Below are positions 25,074 to 32,584 of a stretch of 46,551 nt of DNA, in pieces; the stretch's first letter is position 1, and each line of letters opens with the position of its first letter. A program made the position numbers and the translations under genes. The stretch lies in the NCBI GenBank assembly GCA_964561525.1, contig CAZLPY010000004.1, positions 1-46,551 of the forward strand, written 5' to 3'. Source of the DNA: CAZLPY01 sp964561525. Lineage in GTDB: Bacteria > Patescibacteriota > UBA1384 > CAJBMM01. The notes below the pieces were generated by a model. The model was not told where the DNA came from. It did no database searches and was given only the letters and a program-made list of their open reading frames with translations.

Positions 25074-25159
25074 GGGATCGTGGTGGAATTGGCATACACA
25101 ACAGGTTGAGGGCCTGTGCCCGCAAGGGCGTGAGGGTTCAAGTCCCTCCGATCCCACCA
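25074..25159 (+). tRNA. tRNA-Leu (anticodon GAG)
   Basis: Acceptor GGGATCG pairs with CGATCCC (25149-25155), discriminator A, encoded CCA ending exactly where the N run begins. Anticodon arm ACAGG-TTGAGGG-CCTGT gives GAG. Variable arm GCCCGCAAGGGC. Confidence 0.95.
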
Positions 25160-25259
25160 NNNNNNNNNNNNNNNNNNNNNNNNNNNNNNNNNNNNNNNNN
25201 NNNNNNNNNNNNNNNNNNNNNNNNNNNNNNNNNNNNNNNNNNNNNNNNNNNNNNNNNNN
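25160..25259. other. Assembly gap (100 N)
   Basis: A run of exactly 100 N between the CCA of tRNA-Leu(GAG) and the first base of tRNA-Val. The round length suggests a placeholder, so the true content, perhaps more tRNA genes, is unknown. Confidence 0.95.
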
Positions 25260-25336
25260 GGATCCTTAGCTCAGTTGGCTAGAGCGCCTCGTTTACACCG
25301 AGGAGGTCGCGGGTTCGAGCCCCTCAGGATCCACCA
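25260..25336 (+). tRNA. tRNA-Val (anticodon TAC)
   Basis: Acceptor GGATCCT pairs with AGGATCC (25326-25332), discriminator A, encoded CCA. Anticodon arm CCTCG-TTTACAC-CGAGG gives TAC. Its 5' end abuts the assembly gap. Confidence 0.95.
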
Positions 25337-25354
25337 ACGCTGCCCAAAGCAGCG

Positions 25355-25430
25355 AACCATTAACTAGGAACTGTTAACGATCAACAAAAACAGGAGCCTC
25401 TTATGGTTAACTGTTAATAGTTCATTGTTG
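25355..25430. repeat. AT-rich inverted repeat, GTTAATTGTTAACTG family, copy 4
   Basis: The left arm region 25355-25383 (AACCATTAACTAGGAACTG, then TTAACGA) is roughly complementary to 25403-25430 (ATGGTTAACTGTTAATAGTT and beyond). This copy is more degenerate. It fills the space between tRNA-Val and tRNA-Phe. Confidence 0.6.
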
Positions 25431-25454
25431 CCCGTTCAAAATAAGTAGTATTTT

Positions 25455-25530
25455 GCCCAGATAGCTCAGTTGGTAGAGCAGTGGCCTGAAGAGCCTCGTG
25501 TCGTCAGTTCGATTCTGACTCTGGGCACCA
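25455..25530 (+). tRNA. tRNA-Phe (anticodon GAA)
   Basis: Acceptor GCCCAGA pairs with TCTGGGC (25520-25526), discriminator A, encoded CCA. The anticodon loop is CTGAAGA (GAA). The anticodon stem GTGGC/GCCTC has a T-T mismatch at its second pair, and position 37 is G rather than the usual A, so MiaA would not modify it. Confidence 0.93.
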
Positions 25531-25554
25531 TTAATTGCAAGAAGGATCTAAAAC

Positions 25555-25929
25555 ATGAATCGTCTTATTCAATTATTCTGTCCAACGCCAAGTGGTGATC
25601 CGAAAGCCTATATTGCGGTGTTAAGCTTAAGTATGGCCGTCGCTCTAATCGGACTGTTGCTGATGCTGCAGCGGAAACCATCGAGAGCAACGCGCGCTAC
25701 CCGCAGAATCATTATCACTATCGGGGTCGCCAGTCTGTTGATTTACACATTCCGATTAGAGGGCGTGCAGTATTTTGATGTTGACGCATGGATTTATGGA
25801 TTGGGCATGGTCGTGTTGTTTAGTGTTATGTGGGGGGCGTGGTTTTATGGTGTTCGTCATCCTCAGATCAAAAAGGCTGCAGCAAAACAGCATATTATGG
25901 CCAAATATATGCCGACCGCAAAAAAATAA
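25555..25929 (+). CDS. Small integral membrane protein of unknown function
   Basis: 124 residues with three predicted membrane segments (about 19-40, 51-65 and 77-98: YIAVLSLSMAVALIGLLLM, then ITIGVASLLIYTF, then LGMVVLFSVMWGAWFYGV). The C-terminus is basic (KKAAAKQHIMAKYMPTAKK). It directly follows the tRNA-Phe and is 31 bases before the S1-domain gene. AAGGA lies shortly before the ATG. It looks like a conserved CPR membrane protein; no function can be given. Confidence 0.75.
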   Translation: MNRLIQLFCPTPSGDPKAYIAVLSLSMAVALIGLLLMLQRKPSRATRATRRIIITIGVASLLIYTFRLEGVQYFDVDAWIYGLGMVVLFSVMWGAWFYGVRHPQIKKAAAKQHIMAKYMPTAKK

Positions 25930-25960
25930 ATACAAAAAATAGTGAAGCAACAGGAGTAGT

Positions 25961-27169
25961 ATGGTTAAGTCAAAAGTTGAAGCAGAAAAAACGCCGCAGG
26001 TTGCTGCTGAAAACATGGAAACGCTGGTAGAAGAGGTGGGTGAAAAACTGGTACCATTTCATGCCAATGAAGTATGTGAAGTAACGGTACAATCGGTAGG
26101 CAAGTCAAGCATTTGGGTTGATGTAGCAGGTGTGGCTGTTGGGATTATCCCTGATCGCGAATTTTCGTATGGCTCGAATGAGTTGAAGCCCGGCGATAAA
26201 ATCACGGCCTACGTATTATCGCTGGAGGATAAAGAGGGGCATGTAGTGCTTAGCTTACGCCGCGCTGACCGAGAGCGATTGTGGGTCACCTTGAAAGACA
26301 AGTTCGAAAACAGTGAAGTGATTCAAGGTAAAGTAGTTGAAGCGAACAAAGGTGGTTTGATGGTTGAGATTGGTGGTGTGATTGGATTTTTGCCCGTGTC
26401 ACAACTTTCATCCACCCATTACCCACGTTTTGCTTCAGGCAGTCGTGATGAGCTGGCCGGTAAATTATCCGAGTTAGTGAATGAAACCTTAAATTTGAAG
26501 ATTATTAACTTCGATAAACTGACTAACAAACTGATTTTTTCCGAGAAGGCGGCTGGAGATGCTGCGATTGAGGAAAAGCTGAGCAAAATTGAAGTTGGCT
26601 CTACTATAAAGGGTAAGATTACTGGAGTGGTAGATTTTGGCTTATTTGTAAACATTGGTGATAATATCGAAGGGCTCGTGCACATCTCTGAGGTTTCGTG
26701 GAAGCGTGTCAGTGACCTTCGCACTATGTACTCGCCTGGAGATGAGGTATCAGCGCTGGTTACTGGTATTTCGGACGGAAAAGTCTCGCTTTCGCTGAAG
26801 CGTCTGACCAAAGATCCTTGGATTGAAGCCGCATCGGCTTACAGCGTAGGCGAAACGGTGAGCGGCACGGTCACTTCAGTGCCTCGCTATGGTGCTTTTG
26901 TGCGATTGGATCAGAGTGTGGATGGATTGGTGCATATTTCAGAATTATCAGATGAGCGCATTGAGGATCCGGCTAGCGTCGTTGCAATTGGTCAAACGTT
27001 GAAATTTAAAGTGTTAAGCATCGATCCGGCGGCACACCGCATTAGCCTCAGTCTGAAGGCGGCATCAGCAGAGGTAGTAACGGCAAAAAAGAGCAAAAAA
27101 AGCCCGGCAAAAAAAGACGAAAAACTGGATGAACAAGCAACCGAAACTAAGACTAAAACAAAGGAATAG
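25961..27169 (+). CDS. rpsA: S1 RNA-binding domain protein (ribosomal protein S1-like)
   Basis: 402 residues with four S1 (OB-fold) domains: about 36-105 ('VCEVTVQSVGKSSIWVDVAG'), 112-200 ('VIQGKVVEANKGGLMVEIGGVIGFLPVSQL'), 213-285 ('IKGKITGVVDFGLFVNIGDNIEGLVHISEVSW') and 298-368 ('VSGTVTSVPRYGAFVRLDQSVDGLVHISEL'). The tail is Lys-rich. It is the likely S1 homologue, which helps load mRNA on the 30S subunit, important where many genes lack a strong Shine-Dalgarno. CAGGAG precedes the ATG by 7 bases. E. coli S1 has six domains; four to five is common elsewhere. Confidence 0.92.
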   Translation: MVKSKVEAEKTPQVAAENMETLVEEVGEKLVPFHANEVCEVTVQSVGKSSIWVDVAGVAVGIIPDREFSYGSNELKPGDKITAYVLSLEDKEGHVVLSLRRADRERLWVTLKDKFENSEVIQGKVVEANKGGLMVEIGGVIGFLPVSQLSSTHYPRFASGSRDELAGKLSELVNETLNLKIINFDKLTNKLIFSEKAAGDAAIEEKLSKIEVGSTIKGKITGVVDFGLFVNIGDNIEGLVHISEVSWKRVSDLRTMYSPGDEVSALVTGISDGKVSLSLKRLTKDPWIEAASAYSVGETVSGTVTSVPRYGAFVRLDQSVDGLVHISELSDERIEDPASVVAIGQTLKFKVLSIDPAAHRISLSLKAASAEVVTAKKSKKSPAKKDEKLDEQATETKTKTKE

Positions 27170-27171
27170 TA

Positions 27172-27639
27172 ATGCAGGTTACTCGCACCGGCGCATGGAA
27201 ATTACAGTGCAAAACTAAATCTGCGACGGTGAACGTCAGTGATACCATCGAGATTAATGGAATTGTGATCGACGGGCCGGGCGAGTATGACGTAGCCGGC
27301 GTATCGGTGCAAGGAATGGCGAGCACGGCTCAGACAATATTCGTTATTAATATTGAGGATGTGTGTTTATGTGTTGTACCACGTGAGCCATTGGTGCTTG
27401 ACGGAACGATGCTCGAGCAAATCGGCAGTATTGATATTGCAGTAGTTCCGGTTACGGCGTCTCATCCGGCAAACGAAACAACCACGATGGTTAATTTGCT
27501 CGAACCACAGATGGTTTTTTTGATCGGTGATGGGGACGTAACAACGCTTATCCAAGGGAATTCGCTTGACGCGATTAAAGTAACGAAATCTTCACTTCCA
27601 ACCGACTCGCGGGAGATCATTGCGTTAACAATTACCTAA
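27172..27639 (+). CDS. Degenerate metallo-beta-lactamase-like protein
   Basis: 155 residues. 'INGIVIDGPGEYDVAGVSVQG' matches the second half of the UlaG-like MBL-fold proteins frequent in CPR, where 'I.GPGEYE..G' follows the metal-binding region. Here the protein lacks the HxHxDH motif altogether, the N-terminal strands run straight into the GPGEY strand, and no clear later His ligands are present. It is probably non-catalytic. It begins 2 bases after the S1 gene and 8 bases before the DHH gene, so the three form an operon and may act together in RNA metabolism (inference). Confidence 0.55.
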   Translation: MQVTRTGAWKLQCKTKSATVNVSDTIEINGIVIDGPGEYDVAGVSVQGMASTAQTIFVINIEDVCLCVVPREPLVLDGTMLEQIGSIDIAVVPVTASHPANETTTMVNLLEPQMVFLIGDGDVTTLIQGNSLDAIKVTKSSLPTDSREIIALTIT

Positions 27640-27647
27640 GGCTTGCC

Positions 27648-28616
27648 ATGAACGTGAACCACTATGCAGACGCGGCGTCTCATTGGCGCAGTGTCAGTCG
27701 CATTTTAATCATTTGTCATGAAAAACCGGATGGTGATGCGATCGCTTCACTGCTCGCTATAGCAGAGGTGGTCAAACAAATATCCCCGGCGGTGCGTGTT
27801 GATTGTGTGTGTATTGATCCAGTGCCAGAGGCATTTCGATTTCTGACTGAAGCAGACCTAGTACACCATGACTTTTTAGGAGGGGATGCCGAAGCCGTAG
27901 TGATCGTTGATTGTGGTGATTTAAAACGAACCGGATACGCCGATCGCCTGATTAAGCTATCAAGGCGAGGCGTGCATATTACGAACATTGATCATCACCC
28001 CAAAAATGATCTACATCGTATCGCAAGCTTGAATATCGTTGACTCTACAGCTGCCTCTACTACACAAATTATTTACGAATTGGCCTCATACTTAGATGTG
28101 CCAATCACGCCAGCACTCGCGACCTATATCTTTACTGGTTTGTATACTGATACCGGTAGCTTTCAGCATCCCATTACCACACCAGATGCGTTGAGGGTGG
28201 CAGCACTAATGATGGCGAAGGGCGCGCGTATTAAAGAGGTACGGCGTAATCTTATTCATGAAAAACCAATCGCCGGTTTGAAGTTGTGGGGCATTGCGTT
28301 GACCCGAGTGCGTCTGAACCGCTATGGTATGGCGATATCGGTAATTACGGAGCGTGATTTACAACAGAGTGGAGGAAGCGAAGAGGATTTAGCTGGGGTG
28401 GTTGGAATGCTTGAAACCGTGCATAAATGCCGAGCGGCATTGTTGTTAGTGGAGATGCCGAACGGGAGTATTAAAGGCAGCGTGCGTTCAAATAATAGTA
28501 CAATCGATGCAGAGCGGGTTGCAAAAGTGTTTGGCGGGGGTGGGCACACCAAAGCGGCTGGTTTTGTCGTACCAGGCAGGATTCGCATGGACAAAGGGCA
28601 GTGGACAATTGTATAA
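27648..28616 (+). CDS. nrnA: DHH/DHHA1 phosphoesterase (NrnA-like oligoribonuclease/pAp phosphatase)
   Basis: 322 residues. Metal-binding motifs are 'CHEKPDGDAIASLLA' (D-x-D), 'VIVDCGD', the DHH motif 'NIDHHPKND' and 'TGLYTDTGSFQHP'. The DHHA1 domain ends 'RVAKVFGGGGHTKAAGF', which binds substrate. NrnA-type enzymes degrade very short RNA fragments and pAp. It is encoded downstream of an S1-domain protein. Its 3' end contains the promoter of the tRNA-Leu(TAA). Confidence 0.93.
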   Translation: MNVNHYADAASHWRSVSRILIICHEKPDGDAIASLLAIAEVVKQISPAVRVDCVCIDPVPEAFRFLTEADLVHHDFLGGDAEAVVIVDCGDLKRTGYADRLIKLSRRGVHITNIDHHPKNDLHRIASLNIVDSTAASTTQIIYELASYLDVPITPALATYIFTGLYTDTGSFQHPITTPDALRVAALMMAKGARIKEVRRNLIHEKPIAGLKLWGIALTRVRLNRYGMAISVITERDLQQSGGSEEDLAGVVGMLETVHKCRAALLLVEMPNGSIKGSVRSNNSTIDAERVAKVFGGGGHTKAAGFVVPGRIRMDKGQWTIV

Positions 28617-28617
28617 T
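28588..28617 (+). promoter_or_regulatory. Promoter of tRNA-Leu(TAA), inside the DHH gene end
   Basis: TGGACA (28588-28593), an 18-base spacer and TATAAT (28612-28617). The -10 overlaps the stop codon of the DHH gene. The tRNA begins about 50 bases downstream. Confidence 0.55.
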
Positions 28618-28667
28618 ATGGCAAAAATGTGATTAAACTAATGGTCTAATGCGCAATCAATTGAGTA

Positions 28668-28753
28668 GCCGGGGTGGTGGAATGGCAGACACGAAGGACT
28701 TAAAATCCTTTGCTTGCAAAAGCGTGCGGGTTCGAGTCCCGCTCCCGGCACCA
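28668..28753 (+). tRNA. tRNA-Leu (anticodon TAA)
   Basis: Acceptor GCCGGGG pairs with TCCCGGC (28743-28749, one G-T), discriminator A, encoded CCA. Anticodon arm AAGGA-CTTAAAA-TCCTT gives TAA, with A37-A38, a MiaA-type context. Class II variable arm. Confidence 0.96.
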
Positions 28754-28771
28754 ATATTTTATTGAGGTAAT

Positions 28772-29311
28772 TTGATGCGTATTATTGCACAATTGATGGT
28801 ATGGTTGTGTTTGATCACGTTGCCGACCATATTGTTTGCTGCTCAGATGGGGCGACGCATTTACCCGATTCGCTATGCTCCAGCAGTGATGCAAGCTGCG
28901 CATGATTATCATTTGCCACGTAATTTGATTTTGGCCACCATGAAAGAGGAAAGCGGTTTTCGGGAAGACTCTAACTCTCGCGCCAGTGCGGAGGGGTTGA
29001 TGCAGCTCCTTCCGAGCACCAGTGCCTGGATTGCCAGTAAGCGTGGTGTGGCGTACCGCAAAGAGGTGATGCTTGACCCGAGCGTGAACATTGATTATGG
29101 ATCGTGGTATCTACGCTATTTGATTGATCAACTCGGCAGCGATACCTTGGCGCTCGAGGCATACAATGCAGGCATTACCAATGTGCGTGATTGGGAAAAA
29201 CAAAATCCGGGTTATGTGGCGTTCGGCGAGACCGATCAGTTCGTTAAGCGAGTCAAACGCTCAGTAACAATGTATGATCAATTGTATGGATCGAACTGGG
29301 AGAAACAGTAA
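28772..29311 (+). CDS. Lytic transglycosylase, SLT family
   Basis: 179 residues: an N-terminal signal peptide or anchor (about 1-22, ending LPTILFAA) and one SLT goose-lysozyme-like domain. The catalytic Glu is in 'MKEESGFREDSNSRASAEGLMQLLPSTSAWIA' (second E), and the partner motif is 'LALEAYNAGITNVRDW'. It cleaves the glycan strand of peptidoglycan with formation of 1,6-anhydro ends, acting outside the membrane. TGAGGTAA precedes the ATG. Its TAA is directly followed by the alaS ATG. With mltG and the mre cluster it shows a peptidoglycan wall. Confidence 0.92.
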   Translation: MMRIIAQLMVWLCLITLPTILFAAQMGRRIYPIRYAPAVMQAAHDYHLPRNLILATMKEESGFREDSNSRASAEGLMQLLPSTSAWIASKRGVAYRKEVMLDPSVNIDYGSWYLRYLIDQLGSDTLALEAYNAGITNVRDWEKQNPGYVAFGETDQFVKRVKRSVTMYDQLYGSNWEKQ

Positions 29312-31099
29312 ATGATGACAGCTCAGCACATTCGAGATAGTTTTCGAAAATTCTTTGAGTCAAAAGGCCATGTTTGGATTCCGAGCGCTTCGCTGGTGCC
29401 GGAAAATGACCCCACTGTTCTCTTCACCACCGCTGGCATGCACCCGCTAGTTCCATATTTGCTAGGCCAGCCTCATCCTGAAGGAAAACGCCTGGCAAAC
29501 ATGCAGCGTTGCTTGCGCACTGACGACATTGATGAAGTTGGTGATCAGTCTCACCTCACCTTTTTTGAGATGCTCGGCTTTTGGTCGCTTGGTGATTATT
29601 TTAAAGAGACTTCGATTCCACTGACCTGGGAATGGTATACCGGAAAAGATTGGCTAGCGCTTGATCCTAGGCGCATCGCAGTATCGGTTTTTGCTGGTGA
29701 CAATGACGCAAGTGAAGATTCAGAGTCGATTCGCATTTGGTTAGATCAACCCGGTTTTCCGGGCGAAAATCGTATTGCCAAACTAGGCAAAGACGATAAC
29801 TGGTGGCCAGCCGGTGGTGGAGCAGGTGGGCCGTGTGGGCCAGACACTGAGATATTTTATTGGACTGGCGAGGGCGAAGCTCCGGAGGTGTTCGATCCAA
29901 AAAATCATCACTGGGTGGAGATTGGCAACAATGTATTGATGGAATTTAATCGCACGCCAGATGGAGCCTACCAGCCGCTGAAACAGAAAAATATTGATAC
30001 TGGACTCGGCTTTGAGCGTATTGTCACGGTGGCGCAAGGTAAAAATAATGTCTTTGAAACCGATCTATTTGCACCGATTATCGATGAGATTAGGAAGAAA
30101 GCAACGAAGCAGAGTGTTGCAAATGAACGAATTATCGCAGATCATATGCGCGCAGTCATATTTCTGGCTATGGATGGAGTTATGCCATCAAATAAAGATC
30201 AAGGATATGTGATGCGTCGCCTGTTACGTCGAGCTTTGATTAAGTGGCGCCAAAGCGGTGTGGATACTTATGAGCATGGACTCACACCTGCTGTCGCTCC
30301 GGCCATAATTGCCACCTATGTTGATGCTTATCCTCAGCTTTTTGATCAGGCTGCCAACGTTCTCGAAACGCTGACAATTGAAGAGTTGAAGTTCGAACGC
30401 ACATTAGATGAAGGCCTGCATATGGTGGACAAGTTCAAAAAGAATATACGTGACGGCGCTGTTAGCGATCAAATTATTTTCCAATTGTTTACCTCGTATG
30501 GAATACCACCAGAGTTACAACCCGAACTATTCGATGATACTGAGCTTACATTTGATCTCGAAGGGTTCGATCGGTTATTCGCTGAACATCAAGCAAAATC
30601 GCGAGCTGGAGCAGAGCAAAAGTTTAAAGGAGGTTTGGCCGATCATTCTGAAGCAGTGGTGCGCTTACACACAGCGACTCATCTACTCCACGAAGCGCTG
30701 CGACGCGTCCTTGGGGGTCACGTTGAACAACGGGGTTCAAACATTACGGCAGAGCGCCTGCGGTTTGATTTTGTCCAAGCAGAAAAAATGACTGAAAAAG
30801 AGCTCAAACAGGTTGAAGATTTGGTGAATGATTTAATCAAGCAAGATTTACCGGTGCAACGTGAAGTGCTCTCGCTCGATGAAGCACATAAGCTTGGTGC
30901 CCGAGCAATCTTTGGTGAAAAATATGGCGATTCGGTAAGCGTATATTCAATTGGGCCAGACGATGCTGGTAATTACTTTTCCCGTGAGTTTTGTGGAGGG
31001 CCGCACGTTGCTCATACCGGCGAAATTGGCCAGTTTAAAATTGTGAAGGAAGAGGCGGTTTCGGCTGGTATTCGCCGCATCAAGGCTAGTGTCTTGTAG
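29312..31099 (+). CDS. alaS: Alanyl-tRNA synthetase, C-terminally short form
   Basis: 595 residues; E. coli AlaRS has 876. The class II catalytic core is complete ('FRKFFESKGHVWIPSASLVP', then 'TTAGMHPLVPYLLG', 'RCLRTDDIDEVG', 'TFFEMLGFWSLGDYFK'), as is the tRNA-recognition helical part. The editing domain is present: H453-x3-H457 ('HTATHLLH') and C561-x3-H565 ('CGGPHV') form the zinc site. The protein ends right after the editing domain, with no linker/DHHA1 and no C-Ala domain. This gives charging with proofreading but no dimerising tail, a known trend in CPR. Confidence 0.96.
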   Translation: MMTAQHIRDSFRKFFESKGHVWIPSASLVPENDPTVLFTTAGMHPLVPYLLGQPHPEGKRLANMQRCLRTDDIDEVGDQSHLTFFEMLGFWSLGDYFKETSIPLTWEWYTGKDWLALDPRRIAVSVFAGDNDASEDSESIRIWLDQPGFPGENRIAKLGKDDNWWPAGGGAGGPCGPDTEIFYWTGEGEAPEVFDPKNHHWVEIGNNVLMEFNRTPDGAYQPLKQKNIDTGLGFERIVTVAQGKNNVFETDLFAPIIDEIRKKATKQSVANERIIADHMRAVIFLAMDGVMPSNKDQGYVMRRLLRRALIKWRQSGVDTYEHGLTPAVAPAIIATYVDAYPQLFDQAANVLETLTIEELKFERTLDEGLHMVDKFKKNIRDGAVSDQIIFQLFTSYGIPPELQPELFDDTELTFDLEGFDRLFAEHQAKSRAGAEQKFKGGLADHSEAVVRLHTATHLLHEALRRVLGGHVEQRGSNITAERLRFDFVQAEKMTEKELKQVEDLVNDLIKQDLPVQREVLSLDEAHKLGARAIFGEKYGDSVSVYSIGPDDAGNYFSREFCGGPHVAHTGEIGQFKIVKEEAVSAGIRRIKASVL

Positions 31100-31129
31100 T
31101 TACTCCTACTCGTCGTAACAATCAAAGCT

Positions 31130-31252
31130 ATCACTTTGTAGTCGCTCTCTTTAAGTCGCAACCATCTCCTTTTAGTCGTGGTAGCTCCTGCAGTCGCAAC
31201 CATCTCCTTAACAGTCGTGGTAGCTCCCAGCAGTCGCAACCATCAAAGTGAT
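31130..31252. repeat. Short-period AGTCG array bounded by an inverted repeat
   Basis: AGTCG occurs at 31140, 31154, 31174, 31192, 31213 and 31232, i.e. every 14-21 bases. Two unit types alternate: AGTCGCAACCATCTCCTT (31154, 31192, and truncated at 31232) and AGTCGTGGTAGCTCC (31174, 31213). GCAACCA of one can pair with TGGTAGC of the next (one mismatch), so each pair forms a hairpin. The array is bounded by ATCACTTTG (31130-31138) and CAAAGTGAT (31244-31252), a perfect 9-base inverted repeat. It occupies the gap between alaS and the FtsA-like gene. Confidence 0.85.
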
Positions 31253-31254
31253 TG

Positions 31255-31283
31255 TTGACTAGCAGCAATCCAGTATTTGTACT
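31255..31283 (+). promoter_or_regulatory. Possible promoter of the FtsA-like gene
   Basis: TTGACT (31255-31260), a 17-base spacer and TGTACT (31278-31283); an alternative -10 is TATAAG at 31286-31291. It starts 3 bases after the repeat array. Weak to moderate. Confidence 0.35.
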
Positions 31284-31314
31284 ACTATAAGAGGTAAAAG
31301 AGGGGCATGACCTC

Positions 31315-32583
31315 ATGTTTTTGATTGGCAAGAAAAAGCGGCACAAAAATCAGTATGTAATATCGCTCGATATCGGCACCGAGTTCGTGAAGTCTTTGAT
31401 TGTGCGTATTGAAGACGATAAAGGCTACGTGGTTGGTGTTGGTCGGGAGCGTCAAAAGCTTTCGGATATGCAGGGCGGCACCGTGACTGATATCGCTGGC
31501 GCCATCACGAACTGCGAGCGGTCACTAAAGCAAGCCATCGACGAGGCACACGTGCTGCCGAAGCAGGTGATTATCGGCATCGCCGGCGAGTACGTCAAAG
31601 GAATGACCTCGCACGTTCACTTTACTCGTCCGGAAAGCCATCGCAAAATTACCATGGATGAGTTGCAGGAAATCATTGAGCAGGTACAGGAAAAAGCCTT
31701 GGCTAAGGCGAAGGTGGCCTTAGCCTGGGAGACCGGGCACCAGGCTATTGATGTTCGATTGGTCAATTCGGCGGTAGTTGAAGTGCGGATTGATGGCTAT
31801 CGGGTGACCAACCCAATTGGGTTTTATGGTAAAGACATTAACGTCGGCGTGTTTAATTCGTTTGCGCCAATTATTCATTTAGGCGCACTGCAGACCATCG
31901 CTGAGGAGCTGGGGTTAGATTTGTTGTCGGTTGCGGCGGAGCCGTACGCTGTATCACGCTGCTTAGGCATGGAGGAATCGGTTGATTTTTCCGCCATTTT
32001 TATTGACATTGGCGGAGGCACCACCGATGTGGCTGTTGTACGGAACGGTGGCGTTGAGGGCACCAAGATGTTTGGGTTTGGTGGTCGCACTTTTACTAAA
32101 AGAGTGGCCAATGTGCTGTCACTGCCCTTTCCGGAGGCCGAAGAGATCAAATTACAATACGCACGCGGTGATATCTCTGCTGAAAAGCAAGCAATGCTGC
32201 ACAAGGCTCTGATGAGTGACTCTGAGGTATGGCTAGCCGGGGTTGAATTAGCACTCGAGGAGTTTGCGCGGAAGGCTAAGGGTCAGGAATCGGAGCTGTT
32301 GCCGAGCCGTATTTTGCTCTGCGGGGGTGGGAGCATGTTGCCGGATATTCGCAAAACGCTCGAGCAAGCCAAATGGAGCGACGATCTCCCATTTGCTCGC
32401 CAGCCAAAAGCGGAATTTATCATGCCGAAGGATGTGGTTTCAATTATTGATCAAACCGGTAAATTGCACAACCAGCAAGACGTGACGCCGATGGCGCTGG
32501 CCAACCTGGCTCTGGACTTTGCCGGCCAAGAAGGAGTAGTTGACCAGGTGCTTGGATCGGTCACAGAAGGATTGAAGGTATAA
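31315..32583 (+). CDS. FtsA/PilM-like actin-family ATPase
   Basis: 422 residues of the actin-like ATPase superfamily. Phosphate-1 is 'VISLDIGTEFVKSLIVR', the SHS2-like insertion of FtsA is about 80-190, phosphate-2 is 'AIFIDIGGGTTDVAVVRNG', and the adenosine motif is 'ILLCGGGSMLPDIRKTLE'. The FtsA C-terminal amphipathic membrane helix is not evident. It is encoded 1 base before a large single-TM protein, a pair seen in other CPR genomes, so a role in envelope assembly rather than classical division is possible (inference). No ftsZ is in the window. Confidence 0.85.
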   Translation: MFLIGKKKRHKNQYVISLDIGTEFVKSLIVRIEDDKGYVVGVGRERQKLSDMQGGTVTDIAGAITNCERSLKQAIDEAHVLPKQVIIGIAGEYVKGMTSHVHFTRPESHRKITMDELQEIIEQVQEKALAKAKVALAWETGHQAIDVRLVNSAVVEVRIDGYRVTNPIGFYGKDINVGVFNSFAPIIHLGALQTIAEELGLDLLSVAAEPYAVSRCLGMEESVDFSAIFIDIGGGTTDVAVVRNGGVEGTKMFGFGGRTFTKRVANVLSLPFPEAEEIKLQYARGDISAEKQAMLHKALMSDSEVWLAGVELALEEFARKAKGQESELLPSRILLCGGGSMLPDIRKTLEQAKWSDDLPFARQPKAEFIMPKDVVSIIDQTGKLHNQQDVTPMALANLALDFAGQEGVVDQVLGSVTEGLKV

Positions 32584-32584
32584 C

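Noticed and set aside
31130..31252. CRISPR array
   Set aside because: Units are 15-18 bases with almost no spacers, periods vary from 14 to 21, and no cas gene is in the window.
31012..31346. Minus-strand reading frames over the AGTCG array with repeated Arg/Leu-rich peptides
   Set aside because: The repeats arise from the DNA array itself; the frames have no ribosome-binding site, overlap alaS and the FtsA-like gene and show no protein-like conservation pattern.
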